Assembly: GCF_002967075.1 (NCBI RefSeq)
Contig: NZ_PUGE01000001.1
Span: 496,001-560,000 of the forward strand
Origin: Corynebacterium sp. J010B-136
Lineage (GTDB): Bacteria > Actinomycetota > Actinomycetes > Mycobacteriales > Mycobacteriaceae
DNA length: 64,000 nucleotides
Direction of reading: 5' to 3'
Positions 24,992-33,211 of the stretch are shown piece by piece. The notes under the pieces were generated by a model. That model had not been told where the DNA came from. It saw only the letters and a list, made by a program, of their open reading frames with translations, and searched no databases. Every line of letters starts with the position of its first letter. The first letter of the stretch is position 1. The position numbers and the translations under genes are program-made.

Positions 24992-26968
24992 TTAGACAGG
25001 TAGGAGATATCCAACAGGCAACACCAGCTGTGCGTATTCTGCGAGTACCCAAATAGCTGCACCAATGCAAAGTGTGTAGATAATTGCAGGTATTAATCTC
25101 ATCCGAGCAACTACCAGTAAGAATACAAGAGAGAAAGCTACAGTTCCGATGAGCATTCCAAACAAGAAGATTAACCAAATGTAACCGACAATCCATGCAA
25201 TGGAAGCCAAGACAATAATGACTCTGGCTCGCCAATTGTCTCTTTCACCAGGGGTTAGTTTGACGTCCTTGCCGACTCCAATGTCACGGAAAATACTTAG
25301 CACGCCTAAGACAACCCCCAATATGCCGACAGCCAGAGGGAAGAGTCGACCGCTATTTGAGAACTGGAACGAAATAACGATGGTAGCAGCGAAGAATACT
25401 AACATGACTAGCGAAACCGCAATATCCAGCTTCATTGGAACAGGCAAGTCCGACTTTTCCGAGACCTGAACCTTTTCAACGCCTTCTTCTGTCTTGCGGA
25501 AGAACTTCCGGACGAATGGAATGATTACTGCACCCGCGAGAATCAAGATTACAACCATCACGAACGGCCGCGTCATCCATTCTGCAGGGGAGAACACGTT
25601 AACTGTCAGGAAGTAGTACCGCTCAAAAGGTTCTGCCAACACGTATGCGATTAGGAATGGTGCTCGCGGGATATTTGTCATCTTGCAAATCCAACCCACA
25701 ACACCAAGCAAAAGCATCATGTAGAAGACGTTGAGATTCAGAGGCTCCTGGAATCCACTGAAGAACAACAACGGAATAAGAGCTGCAGCAAGAATCGGGA
25801 AGGCCACGTAGCTCAAACGAGCCAACGGCTTCGCAGCAACGAAAGCTACGGCAGCACCTAGGACACTGGCGATAGCAAAAGCCCAGACGATGAAGTAAAC
25901 AAGATCTAGTTCATTCGTAATCAGACCAGGACCAGGCTGAATACCAAAGATTAGGAGAACACCCAACAGCAATGCGAAAGGCGCTGCACCAGGAACACCG
26001 AAGAGCAAGGTAGGAATCAAAGAACCTGATTCGATACCGTTACTTGCTGCGGATGGAGCGATAACACCACGTGGGTCGCCTTTACCAAAGTTGTTCGTGG
26101 CAGGCTTCCTAGAAGCAAAAGCTTGTGCTTGTCCGTACGCCAACCAGGAGCCTGCCGTCGCACCGACACCTGGTAAGAAACCGACGCCTACGCCGACTGC
26201 GGAACCACGAATGACATCCGTCCAATGCTTTGCAATATCTCGAATACCTTGGCTCCATCCACCGCCGAGATCCATACCGCCTTTGGCGACCTTGGTCTTC
26301 CGCGCAGTGAGGTCAATGATTTCAGCCAAGCCGAAAATACCCAGAGCTGCGGCCACGAGGCCGATACCATCAGTGAGGTATTCGGATCCAAAGGTGAACC
26401 GGTACTCTGCCGAAATTGGTGAGACACCAACCATGCCAAGAACCAGGCCGAACGTTGAAATCAAGAGTCCTTTAATGACATTGCCCTTTGACAGCATTGC
26501 TGTCAGGAAAATACCCATGACGATGAGGACAAAGATTTCCGGAGAACCGAAAGCAGTAACCACTGGACGTGCGATTGGAACGATGACGGTTAGGGCGATA
26601 ATGCCGATGATTCCGCCAATCATGGAAGCAATGAAGCTCGCAGATAGCGCACGACCGCCTTGCCCCTTCTTTGCCATTTCATGTCCATCAAGCAGGAACA
26701 CGGATGCTGCTGCCGAGCCGGGGATACCCAGGACGACGGAGGTAATCACATCTGATGTGTGCACCACCGCCACTGCACCAATAATCATGGCGATCGCTTG
26801 GTTCGGTTCCAGAATAAAGACGAATGGCAGTAGAACTGCGACGGCGCCTGTGCCGCCCAAACCAGGGATAACACCGATAACGATGCCTACGATGACACCT
26901 GCACCTAGGTACAGCCACATCGATGGGTCAGCGAATTGTGAAAGCGCTTGTAACGCTGCATCAAACAT
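24992..26968 (-). CDS. Tripartite tricarboxylate transporter, fused TctA-TctB membrane subunit
   Basis: A 658-residue protein joining two normally separate subunits. Residues 1 to about 500 are the large TctA permease, recognised from IGVIPGLGGTGAVAVLLP, SAVGVGVGFLPGVGATAGSWLAYG and SGSLIPTLLFGVPGAAPFALLLG. After a charged linker (RKTEEGVEKVQVSEKSDL), residues about 510-655 form a four-helix TctB-like small subunit (VPMKLDIAVSLVMLVFFAATIV). The fusion is continuous with no frameshift. It follows tctC by 12 bases. Together with TctC it should import a di- or tricarboxylate using an ion gradient. Confidence 0.88.
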   Translation of the reverse strand: MFDAALQALSQFADPSMWLYLGAGVIVGIVIGVIPGLGGTGAVAVLLPFVFILEPNQAIAMIIGAVAVVHTSDVITSVVLGIPGSAAASVFLLDGHEMAKKGQGGRALSASFIASMIGGIIGIIALTVIVPIARPVVTAFGSPEIFVLIVMGIFLTAMLSKGNVIKGLLISTFGLVLGMVGVSPISAEYRFTFGSEYLTDGIGLVAAALGIFGLAEIIDLTARKTKVAKGGMDLGGGWSQGIRDIAKHWTDVIRGSAVGVGVGFLPGVGATAGSWLAYGQAQAFASRKPATNNFGKGDPRGVIAPSAASNGIESGSLIPTLLFGVPGAAPFALLLGVLLIFGIQPGPGLITNELDLVYFIVWAFAIASVLGAAVAFVAAKPLARLSYVAFPILAAALIPLLFFSGFQEPLNLNVFYMMLLLGVVGWICKMTNIPRAPFLIAYVLAEPFERYYFLTVNVFSPAEWMTRPFVMVVILILAGAVIIPFVRKFFRKTEEGVEKVQVSEKSDLPVPMKLDIAVSLVMLVFFAATIVISFQFSNSGRLFPLAVGILGVVLGVLSIFRDIGVGKDVKLTPGERDNWRARVIIVLASIAWIVGYIWLIFLFGMLIGTVAFSLVFLLVVARMRLIPAIIYTLCIGAAIWVLAEYAQLVLPVGYLLPV

Positions 26969-26980
26969 TGTTCCAACCCC

Positions 26981-28087
26981 CTATCCGTGAACCGGAGCGT
27001 CGTATTTATCGGCAAGAATCTCGTTCGTGTAGCTCATGATCTCTGGATCAATCTGAAGCGCTTCACGGAAGTCCTCACGGTTTTGCTTGCCCGAAAGTAG
27101 GTCATATCCGCCCAAAGCCGAGTTAGCTTCTTCTTTGAAGGTAGGGTCCGAGTTGAGTTCACCAATCATCTGGTCGTAGGTATCTACTACCTCAGGATCG
27201 GTTCCTTCATTTGCCCACAGGCCCTTCTGATAAAAGAACCCTGGTACTACGAATGCCCGGTAGGCTTCGTAAGCTTTCCGCTGTTCCTCTGTTTTGCCGC
27301 CGTACTTCTGATAAACCTCTTCAAAAGTTGGAATGTCTGGCAAGTTTGGATCACGGACAACTTCGCCATCCTCTAAAATTCCGATACTGAACAGAGGAAC
27401 GGCTTCCCCAGTTTCTACGTAAGGGCCAACTTGTGACAAGTAGGAAGCTGTCGTTTGGAAGTCCAAGTCGGTTTCACCACGCTGGACTGCAAGGCGACTC
27501 GGTCCACGTCCTTCCATTCCGAATACTCCCCTAACTGGAGCTCCCAAGGCTTCGAGTGCGAGCAACGGAACTAGATCCAGACCTGTAGCTGACATTCCTC
27601 CATAAAGAACGTCGTCATCATGATTGATAAGGCTATCGATGTCGGTGATTCCGCTTTGATCGCTGGTCCACAGCACTGCACCTGTGCCGTTGAAAGCCAA
27701 CGGCTCCATCTCAGAGAACTTGAACTCAGCCGCTGGATGCCCAAGCATGCTCTGGAAGTATGTTGTCGCCGAAGCAACCAGCACTTGGTTACCTGTCTGA
27801 ACCCCAGCATCCACATAAGCATTCATGCCTGTAATGGACTCACCACCAGGAATGTTTTCCACCTGGTAACGGTTAACTTCATCCTGCTTTTCTGCAAAGT
27901 AAGGAGTGATAAAGCGTGCCCAGGTGTCAGTACCACCACCAGTTCCATAAGGAACAACAACATCGATGATGCCATTGCCAGAAGGGTTATAAGAAGTCTG
28001 CGCTGGCGCACAGCCCACCAGGAAAGTTGCTGCGGCAAGAGCAGCGCCAATAACCGCTTTCTTTCCATCATTAAATATGCGAGACAT
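26981..28087 (-). CDS. tctC: TctC-family substrate-binding lipoprotein
   Basis: A 368-residue solute receptor of the tripartite tricarboxylate transporter type. The signal peptide ends in lipobox LVGC with Cys26. The family's first ligand loop appears as IDVVVPYGTGGGTDTWAR, and the second as ALEALGAPVRGVFGMEGRGPSRLAVQRGETD. It starts within the prpF stop (TAATG, one-base overlap), so the two are translationally coupled. Its ligand is unknown; coupling to PrpF points to an unsaturated tricarboxylate. Confidence 0.88.
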   Translation of the reverse strand: MSRIFNDGKKAVIGAALAAATFLVGCAPAQTSYNPSGNGIIDVVVPYGTGGGTDTWARFITPYFAEKQDEVNRYQVENIPGGESITGMNAYVDAGVQTGNQVLVASATTYFQSMLGHPAAEFKFSEMEPLAFNGTGAVLWTSDQSGITDIDSLINHDDDVLYGGMSATGLDLVPLLALEALGAPVRGVFGMEGRGPSRLAVQRGETDLDFQTTASYLSQVGPYVETGEAVPLFSIGILEDGEVVRDPNLPDIPTFEEVYQKYGGKTEEQRKAYEAYRAFVVPGFFYQKGLWANEGTDPEVVDTYDQMIGELNSDPTFKEEANSALGGYDLLSGKQNREDFREALQIDPEIMSYTNEILADKYDAPVHG

Positions 28088-29181
28088 TACCCCACCTCAA
28101 TTCGATTGCTGACCGAATCGTCCTCAGGCAGAAAGAGCTTCGCATCCGCGATAGTCCTCGAGGTACGAACAACACCGATTTCGGTAGCAAAATCATCTTT
28201 AGAAACTTTAGTTTCAATTACTCCGACAGGGGTCAAAATCCTCAAAGATTCTGGGCGCGCAGAGTCAGAAAAAGCTACGGTTCCTTCCTCGAGGATTGCT
28301 TTTGAAATAGCCACGCTGCCGGTAACTGGGATTGCAGGATGAAGCTTGCCCATAGACAGCATCAAGATTTTTAGGTCTGAATCATCATCAGTTGACGGAT
28401 CAACCACGCCAATCTTTGGAATTGCTCGAGCTGCAGCTGCCGGGGAATCTGATAATCCCATCAGCACTGAAGCGCGACGTCGAATGCCGTCAAGTACCTC
28501 AAGCTGCATAGAAATCGTTGAGGCCCAATCTTCATAGTTGTCTGCGGCCAAACCGAAGTCCTTTGCCGCGACAAGGGCAACGGGTGCGCCTGCATCAATC
28601 AATGTCACGCTAAACACGCGATTGTCGATTTCGATTTGATCAGTCTTGTTGCCAGTTGGGAAAAGTGCCCCAGTTGTCTTTCCTTCAGGGTTGGTAAAAC
28701 CGAGGACGACCTTATGCCCAGCAAACTTGGTGCCTGGCATTGTCTCCGTCAAGGACTCCAGGAGTTTTCCATCTGGTGTCTCCAAAGACTGAACGATGAC
28801 CTGGTTGGTGTTTTCGTTCAAAACACGAATGCGCGTCACATCTGCATCGGGCTTAACCAGACCAGTTTCAATTCCGTATAGGCCGACTGTCGCCGAGCAG
28901 TTCCCACAATTGCTGCCCCAGTCGACTTTGGCTTCTTCGATCCCAATCTGCGCAAAGGAAAACTTGATATCGATGTCGGGGTCATCACTCGGAGAAATGA
29001 TAACCGCCTTACTCGTGGTTGAGGTTCCTCCACCGACACCATCAAGCTGACGAACGTCAGGGCTTCCAAACGCCCGCAGCAAGACTTCATCAACAGTCGA
29101 ACTCTGAGACTCCAGTTCCTCAGATTCAAATACCCAACATTTACTTGTTCCACCACGCATCCAACGTGCTTGAATTTCCAT
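28087..29181 (-). CDS. prpF: PrpF-family cis-trans/double-bond isomerase
   Basis: A 364-residue protein of the PrpF fold (duplicated diaminopimelate-epimerase-like domains). The N-terminal signature ARWMRGGTSKC is at about 5-15, and the second conserved element DWGSNCGNCSATVGLYGIETG at about 108-128; G-N-C residues there match the PrpF catalytic area. Known members isomerise 2-methylaconitate, 4-oxalomesaconate or cis/trans-aconitate. No prpD, prpC, acnD or aromatic-ring genes lie here. The gene leads a prpF-tctC-tctAB operon opposite a LysR regulator, so it probably converts the imported acid into a form usable by central metabolism. Family is secure; substrate is not. Confidence 0.85.
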   Translation of the reverse strand: MEIQARWMRGGTSKCWVFESEELESQSSTVDEVLLRAFGSPDVRQLDGVGGGTSTTSKAVIISPSDDPDIDIKFSFAQIGIEEAKVDWGSNCGNCSATVGLYGIETGLVKPDADVTRIRVLNENTNQVIVQSLETPDGKLLESLTETMPGTKFAGHKVVLGFTNPEGKTTGALFPTGNKTDQIEIDNRVFSVTLIDAGAPVALVAAKDFGLAADNYEDWASTISMQLEVLDGIRRRASVLMGLSDSPAAAARAIPKIGVVDPSTDDDSDLKILMLSMGKLHPAIPVTGSVAISKAILEEGTVAFSDSARPESLRILTPVGVIETKVSKDDFATEIGVVRTSRTIADAKLFLPEDDSVSNRIEVG

Positions 29182-29264
29182 CTTGTGTAACTCCTCTCAC
29201 TTTTGAGCTACAGCAAGTTTCAACCCACACGATGTTTAAGTCAATGTAAAGTTTTTTCAAGTCT

Positions 29265-29281
29265 TTTAAGTAATACTTAAA
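29265..29281. promoter_or_regulatory. 17-bp palindrome, probable LysR-regulator operator (prpF-proximal)
   Basis: TTTAAGTA-A-TACTTAAA is a perfect inverted repeat in the prpF/lysR divergent spacer, 84 bases before the prpF ATG. It has the T-N11-A form of LysR-type sites. A related imperfect half-site occurs at 29235-29251. Confidence 0.65.
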
Positions 29282-29358
29282 GCTCGTTGCCGTTAAAGCC
29301 CCAGCATGTAACCTTTATTTAGTTAATTGGTTAACCGGTATACTCAATGACCAAGCTA

Positions 29359-29375
29359 TTTAAGTAAGACTTAAT
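29359..29375. promoter_or_regulatory. Second copy of the 17-bp palindrome (lysR-proximal)
   Basis: TTTAAGTAAGACTTAAT matches the prpF-proximal palindrome at 15 of 17 positions. Its centre is 94 bases from the first, about nine helical turns. It lies 45 bases before the TTG start of the regulator, a usual place for autoregulation. Confidence 0.65.
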
Positions 29376-29420
29376 ATGTTTCAAGTTCTGTTTAGGTAGT
29401 ACTGAAGGGAAACTTCAAAA

Positions 29421-30377
29421 TTGTACGATGTTCGCCGCTTACAAACCTTCGCGAAGGTGATTGAACTCGGCTCCGTGAGCGATGCTGCGGATGAGCTCTC
29501 CTTCACCCCATCGGCCGTCTCACAACAGCTAAAAAAGTTGGAAGCTGAAGTTGGACTCCAATTGGTCTGGAGGACCCAGAATGGATTGGTTCCAACAGAA
29601 GCTGGACTAGTCCTAGCCGAACACACCAGGAGAATCCTTCGTCAGCTCGCAGCCGCTAGGGCCGATATTTCAGACCTAGCCGCTGGTCGCGTGGGCAGCC
29701 TTTCCGTGGGCGCCTTTCCTACTACGGCAGCGTCTTTTCTCCCGTTAGCGATCAACGAATTCAATAGACGCTACCCCAACATTGATCTCTCCATTAAAAG
29801 CGCTCGTCTAAACAAATTGATCAGCAGTTTGGAGGAAGGAGAAGTGCAGTTGGCATTGCTTTGGGACTATCCGTGGAATCCCCTCACCACCGAGGGGATA
29901 GAACTCGTCGAAGTATTCACCGAGCCCTTCGTAATTCTCGTTCCGCAATCCCATAAATTAGCTGACCGAGCTTCAGTAAAGATCTCCGAGTTAGCCCCTG
30001 AAAAGTGGGTGGCGCGAGGTGACGACCACCCGGTTGTCGAAGTTATCGAGCGTTCTGGATCCAGGGCAGGTTTCCGCCCTAAAATCAGCATGTACGCCAA
30101 CGATTACCAAGAAACCCAGGCAATGGTCAGCGTCGGTATTGGAATTGCTATCGCACCCCGCAGCGCCTTGTCCGTGCAGCACCCGAATGTAAGAGTGCTT
30201 GAAATCGAAGGAACTCCGCCTCAGCGGCGAACCCTCCTCGGACAGCGGGAAGAGCGAGCCCTCTCCCCGCTTGAGATGGCGTTTAAATCCGTCATCCTCG
30301 AGCAAGGAGCACTCTTTGCCAGCCAACAATCCGGTAGCTCAAGACCTGAGGTAGACAAAAGACTCGATAGCCCGTAA
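29421..30377 (+). CDS. LysR-family transcriptional regulator of the prpF-tct operon
   Basis: A 318-residue LysR-type regulator. The N-terminal winged HTH (about 1-60) contains LQTFAKVIELGSVSDAADELSFTPSAVSQQLKKLE, and a periplasmic-binding-like effector domain (about 90-295) follows. The start is TTG at 29421 with GAAGGGA ten bases upstream; there is no earlier ATG that preserves the HTH start. It diverges from prpF with 239 bases between the genes, holding two near-identical palindromes. An activator that responds to the imported acid is the usual arrangement; that is inference. Confidence 0.9.
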   Translation: MYDVRRLQTFAKVIELGSVSDAADELSFTPSAVSQQLKKLEAEVGLQLVWRTQNGLVPTEAGLVLAEHTRRILRQLAAARADISDLAAGRVGSLSVGAFPTTAASFLPLAINEFNRRYPNIDLSIKSARLNKLISSLEEGEVQLALLWDYPWNPLTTEGIELVEVFTEPFVILVPQSHKLADRASVKISELAPEKWVARGDDHPVVEVIERSGSRAGFRPKISMYANDYQETQAMVSVGIGIAIAPRSALSVQHPNVRVLEIEGTPPQRRTLLGQREERALSPLEMAFKSVILEQGALFASQQSGSSRPEVDKRLDSP

Positions 30378-30406
30378 ATCCGCCACTATTTACGGGCTAT
30401 CGAGTC
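30361..30406. terminator. Bidirectional terminator between lysR and malE
   Basis: A perfect 19-bp stem (30361-30379 with 30388-30406, GACTCGATAGCCCGTAAAT) begins inside the last codons of the regulator gene. A T-rich tail (CCTTGTTTA) follows on the plus strand and CTTTTG on the minus strand, so it can serve both converging genes. Confidence 0.9.
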
Positions 30407-30437
30407 CTTGTTTATCGCGCTTAAGCCGCTTTTGGCT

Positions 30438-31616
30438 TTAAGCGCCCTGCGCTTCAGCAGCAGCCTGGACTGCGGCCTTAACTGCTGGAGCAACGCGGTC
30501 ATCGATAGCCTCTGGCACGATGCGGCCTGGCTCGAGCTCATCTGCGACGATGGACGCGATGGCATCGGCAGCAGCCAGCTTCATCTCGGGGGTGATCTTC
30601 GTGGCCTTCGCAGCGAGTGCACCAGCGAAGATACCTGGGAAAGCCAGGACATTGTTGATCTGGTTCGGCAGATCAGAGCGGCCGGTAGCAACAATCGCGG
30701 CGTACTTCCCTGAGATCTCTGGATCGATTTCTGGGGTTGGGTTTGCCAGGGTGAAAATGATGGGCTGTGGAGCCATCAACTTCACGGCTTCCTCACCGAT
30801 GCTGCCGCCGGACACGCCGATGAACAGCTCTGCGCCCTCAAAGGCTTCGTTGACGCCACCAGTCACATTGCGTGGGTTGGTCTTGGCAGCCAGAGCCTGC
30901 TTAGTTGGGGAAAGATCGGTGCGGTCTTTTTGGATAACCCCGCGGGAATCCAGCACGATGATATCGGTCGCGCCTGCATTGGTGAGCATGTCGACGGTTG
31001 CAACACCGGCAGCACCGGCACCGGAGATGACGATCTTCAAACCAGCAAGCTCACGGCCGAGCAGCTTCAAAGAGTTGCGCAGTGCGGCGAGGATAACCAC
31101 GGCGGTACCGTGCTGATCATCGTGCATGACTGGGATGTCGAGACGCTCAATGAGGCGACGCTCGATCTCAAAGCAACGCGGCGCAGAGATATCTTCCAAG
31201 TTGATGGCACCAAAAGAAGGTGCCAAGCGCGCGATAGTCTCCACCAGCTCATCAACATCCTGGGTATCCAGAACGATGGGAACTGACTTCAAACCGGCAA
31301 ATGCGCTAAACAGTTGCGCTTTACCTTCCATGACAGGCAGGGAGGCCTGTGGTCCGATATCGCCCAGACCCAAAACTGCGGAGCCATCGGAGATAACAGC
31401 AACGGTGTTGCCAACGCCGGTGTGCGTGCGGGCAACTTCTGGGTCGGCAGCAATGGCCTCGCATACCTTGGCTACACCTGGGGTGTATGCCAAAGAAAGG
31501 TCACGCATATCGCGTAGGGGGCGGGTCGAAGCAATCGAGAGCTTGCCGCCAGCGTGTGCGTCAAAGATTTCTTCTTCGGTGAGATTCTGAGTATTGCGTT
31601 TCAATGCTGCAGTCAT
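30438..31616 (-). CDS. malE: Malic enzyme (malate dehydrogenase, decarboxylating)
   Basis: A 392-residue bacterial malic enzyme that oxidatively decarboxylates malate to pyruvate. Visible are SLAYTPGVAKVCEAIA with the catalytic Tyr, the metal site INLEDISAPRCFEIE, VMHDDQHGTAVVILAAL, and the NAD(P)-binding GAGAAGVATVDMLTNAGA. The single-domain length equals that of the NADP-dependent C. glutamicum enzyme, but coenzyme choice cannot be settled by eye. It supports gluconeogenesis/NADPH supply during growth on organic acids, which agrees with the neighbouring carboxylate uptake cluster, though a terminator separates their transcripts. Confidence 0.92.
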   Translation of the reverse strand: MTAALKRNTQNLTEEEIFDAHAGGKLSIASTRPLRDMRDLSLAYTPGVAKVCEAIAADPEVARTHTGVGNTVAVISDGSAVLGLGDIGPQASLPVMEGKAQLFSAFAGLKSVPIVLDTQDVDELVETIARLAPSFGAINLEDISAPRCFEIERRLIERLDIPVMHDDQHGTAVVILAALRNSLKLLGRELAGLKIVISGAGAAGVATVDMLTNAGATDIIVLDSRGVIQKDRTDLSPTKQALAAKTNPRNVTGGVNEAFEGAELFIGVSGGSIGEEAVKLMAPQPIIFTLANPTPEIDPEISGKYAAIVATGRSDLPNQINNVLAFPGIFAGALAAKATKITPEMKLAAADAIASIVADELEPGRIVPEAIDDRVAPAVKAAVQAAAEAQGA

Positions 31617-31810
31617 CGTTTTGCCTAGCTATCTCGAATGAGATTGTCGGGAGTAGTTTCTAACCGGAAAACACTAGTCAAATCTATCGCCTTATAGGAA
31701 ATACGGATTGCGAACATTTGTGAATATCGCACTGACCTTTGTTGCTAGCTTTGCAACGAATCGCTTAACAGTGAATATAAATCAAACTACCCGCGATGAA
31801 TGTCACCTAA

Positions 31811-32992
31811 TTAGCGCAACAGTGGCCGCGACCATAGGGCGAGAACCAGCGTGGAAGCCAAAGACAATCCGGCCATAATCCATAAGGTGCCGGCAGTCCA
31901 AGAAGCATCGACAGCCACGGCGCCCAAGGCGGCGCCAGAGGCAATGCCGACCTGATAGGTCACGACGTACAAAGAAGACGCCGCATCCGGGTTATGACGG
32001 CCCGCGTGCAAGAAGATGGTGGTGCCCAAAGTCGGTAGCGCACCGTATGCCCCACCGAAGACGATGATCGCCAAGAAGATCAGGGCTGTAGAGATGGCCC
32101 CAGTAAGCCCGAATGCCAATTGGCCCAAAATCGCGGCGATGAGAAATAGCGTCGTGGTGTGCACGCTGCCGCGCAGCATGCGGCGATCGACGGTACGCGT
32201 TGCCACGGTAACGCCAAGTAGCCCCAGCGCGCCGAAGACGAAAAGACCGATGGAGACGAAGCCCGCGCCGGCGGTTTCCGAAAGAATCAACCCCAGGTAG
32301 GTATAGGCGGCAAACACACCCGTGACCGCCAACATCAAAAAGAGCACCAGGGAAATAAGTCCCCACGGCATTGAACGCTTTTCCTGAATCGCTAAATCCC
32401 TAGGCAATGGTGGCAGCGACGGCACCGTGGGCAGCAAGACCATCAGCGCGGCTACAGTAAGCGCGCCTAATACCCAGGTGGTTGGGCGCCAGCCGATAAG
32501 CCCGCCGAGCCAGGTAGCCAATGGTGAGCCCACCACCAGCGCCATGGTGGAGCCCACCGATACAATGCCCACTGCCTTACCGGTATGCCCTGGAGACATG
32601 CGCGCGGCCATGGGGCCCACGAGAGCCCAAAACACGCCGTGAGTCAACGCGGCGGTGATGCGGCCAACCGCCAGCATCGAATAGTTAACGGTCAGAGCTT
32701 GGACCACGATGCCGGTAATGAGAAAGCCTAAGGTCGCAAGGAAAATGGTGCGCTTATTAAAACGCCCCAACCAGATCATCGCAGGAATGGTAACCACCGC
32801 GACGACGCCAGCGTAAATCGTCATCAGCAAACCAATGCGCGATTCAGAAACATCTAAGTCACGCGCCATGGGGCTAATCAACCCGACCGCGAACATCTCA
32901 AAAGTGACATACACAAAAGCCGCAAAGCTCATGGCGGTCAAAGGAACGACCGGGAACCGGGATTCACGAGATTCAGTAGCAGCATTAGACAT
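31811..32992 (-). CDS. MFS transporter (AraJ/DHA1-type exporter)
   Basis: A 393-residue protein with about twelve helices. The motif A-like loop is GLLMTIYAGVVAVVTIPAMIWLGRFNKRTI, and the motif C-like helix has the GPMAARMSPGHTGKAVGIVSVGSTMALVVGSPLATWLGG run typical of AraJ-type sugar/drug efflux proteins. A very strong ribosome site (AAGGAAGGAG) sits nine bases before the ATG. It diverges from menA. Substrate unknown; possibilities include sugars, amino acids and drugs. Confidence 0.85.
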   Translation of the reverse strand: MSNAATESRESRFPVVPLTAMSFAAFVYVTFEMFAVGLISPMARDLDVSESRIGLLMTIYAGVVAVVTIPAMIWLGRFNKRTIFLATLGFLITGIVVQALTVNYSMLAVGRITAALTHGVFWALVGPMAARMSPGHTGKAVGIVSVGSTMALVVGSPLATWLGGLIGWRPTTWVLGALTVAALMVLLPTVPSLPPLPRDLAIQEKRSMPWGLISLVLFLMLAVTGVFAAYTYLGLILSETAGAGFVSIGLFVFGALGLLGVTVATRTVDRRMLRGSVHTTTLFLIAAILGQLAFGLTGAISTALIFLAIIVFGGAYGALPTLGTTIFLHAGRHNPDAASSLYVVTYQVGIASGAALGAVAVDASWTAGTLWIMAGLSLASTLVLALWSRPLLR

Positions 32993-33211
32993 GCGAAAGC
33001 TCCTTCCTTTTCACGAAGGCATCAAGGGGGTAAGACAGGGGTGTAAATCTCCATAAACAGTAGACCTCTAACTAGCGCACTACTAGCTGGGGCAAGGTTT
33101 TTAGGCCGCGACGTTAGCAACCTAACTTTCTTATCTGGCTGCGACGAAGGTCGGCATCGAAAAGCGCAAGTTAATACGCCTGTAAAACGCACAACAGCGC
33201 ACCGTGAGACA

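Noticed and set aside
26091-26990. 299-residue plus-strand frame opposite tctA
   Set aside because: Antisense shadow rich in Pro/Thr/Met; the opposite frame is a clear permease.
31709-31726. Possible GlxR/CRP site (TGTGA...CACT) upstream of malE
   Set aside because: Spacing is one base short and the right half matches poorly; not enough for a call.
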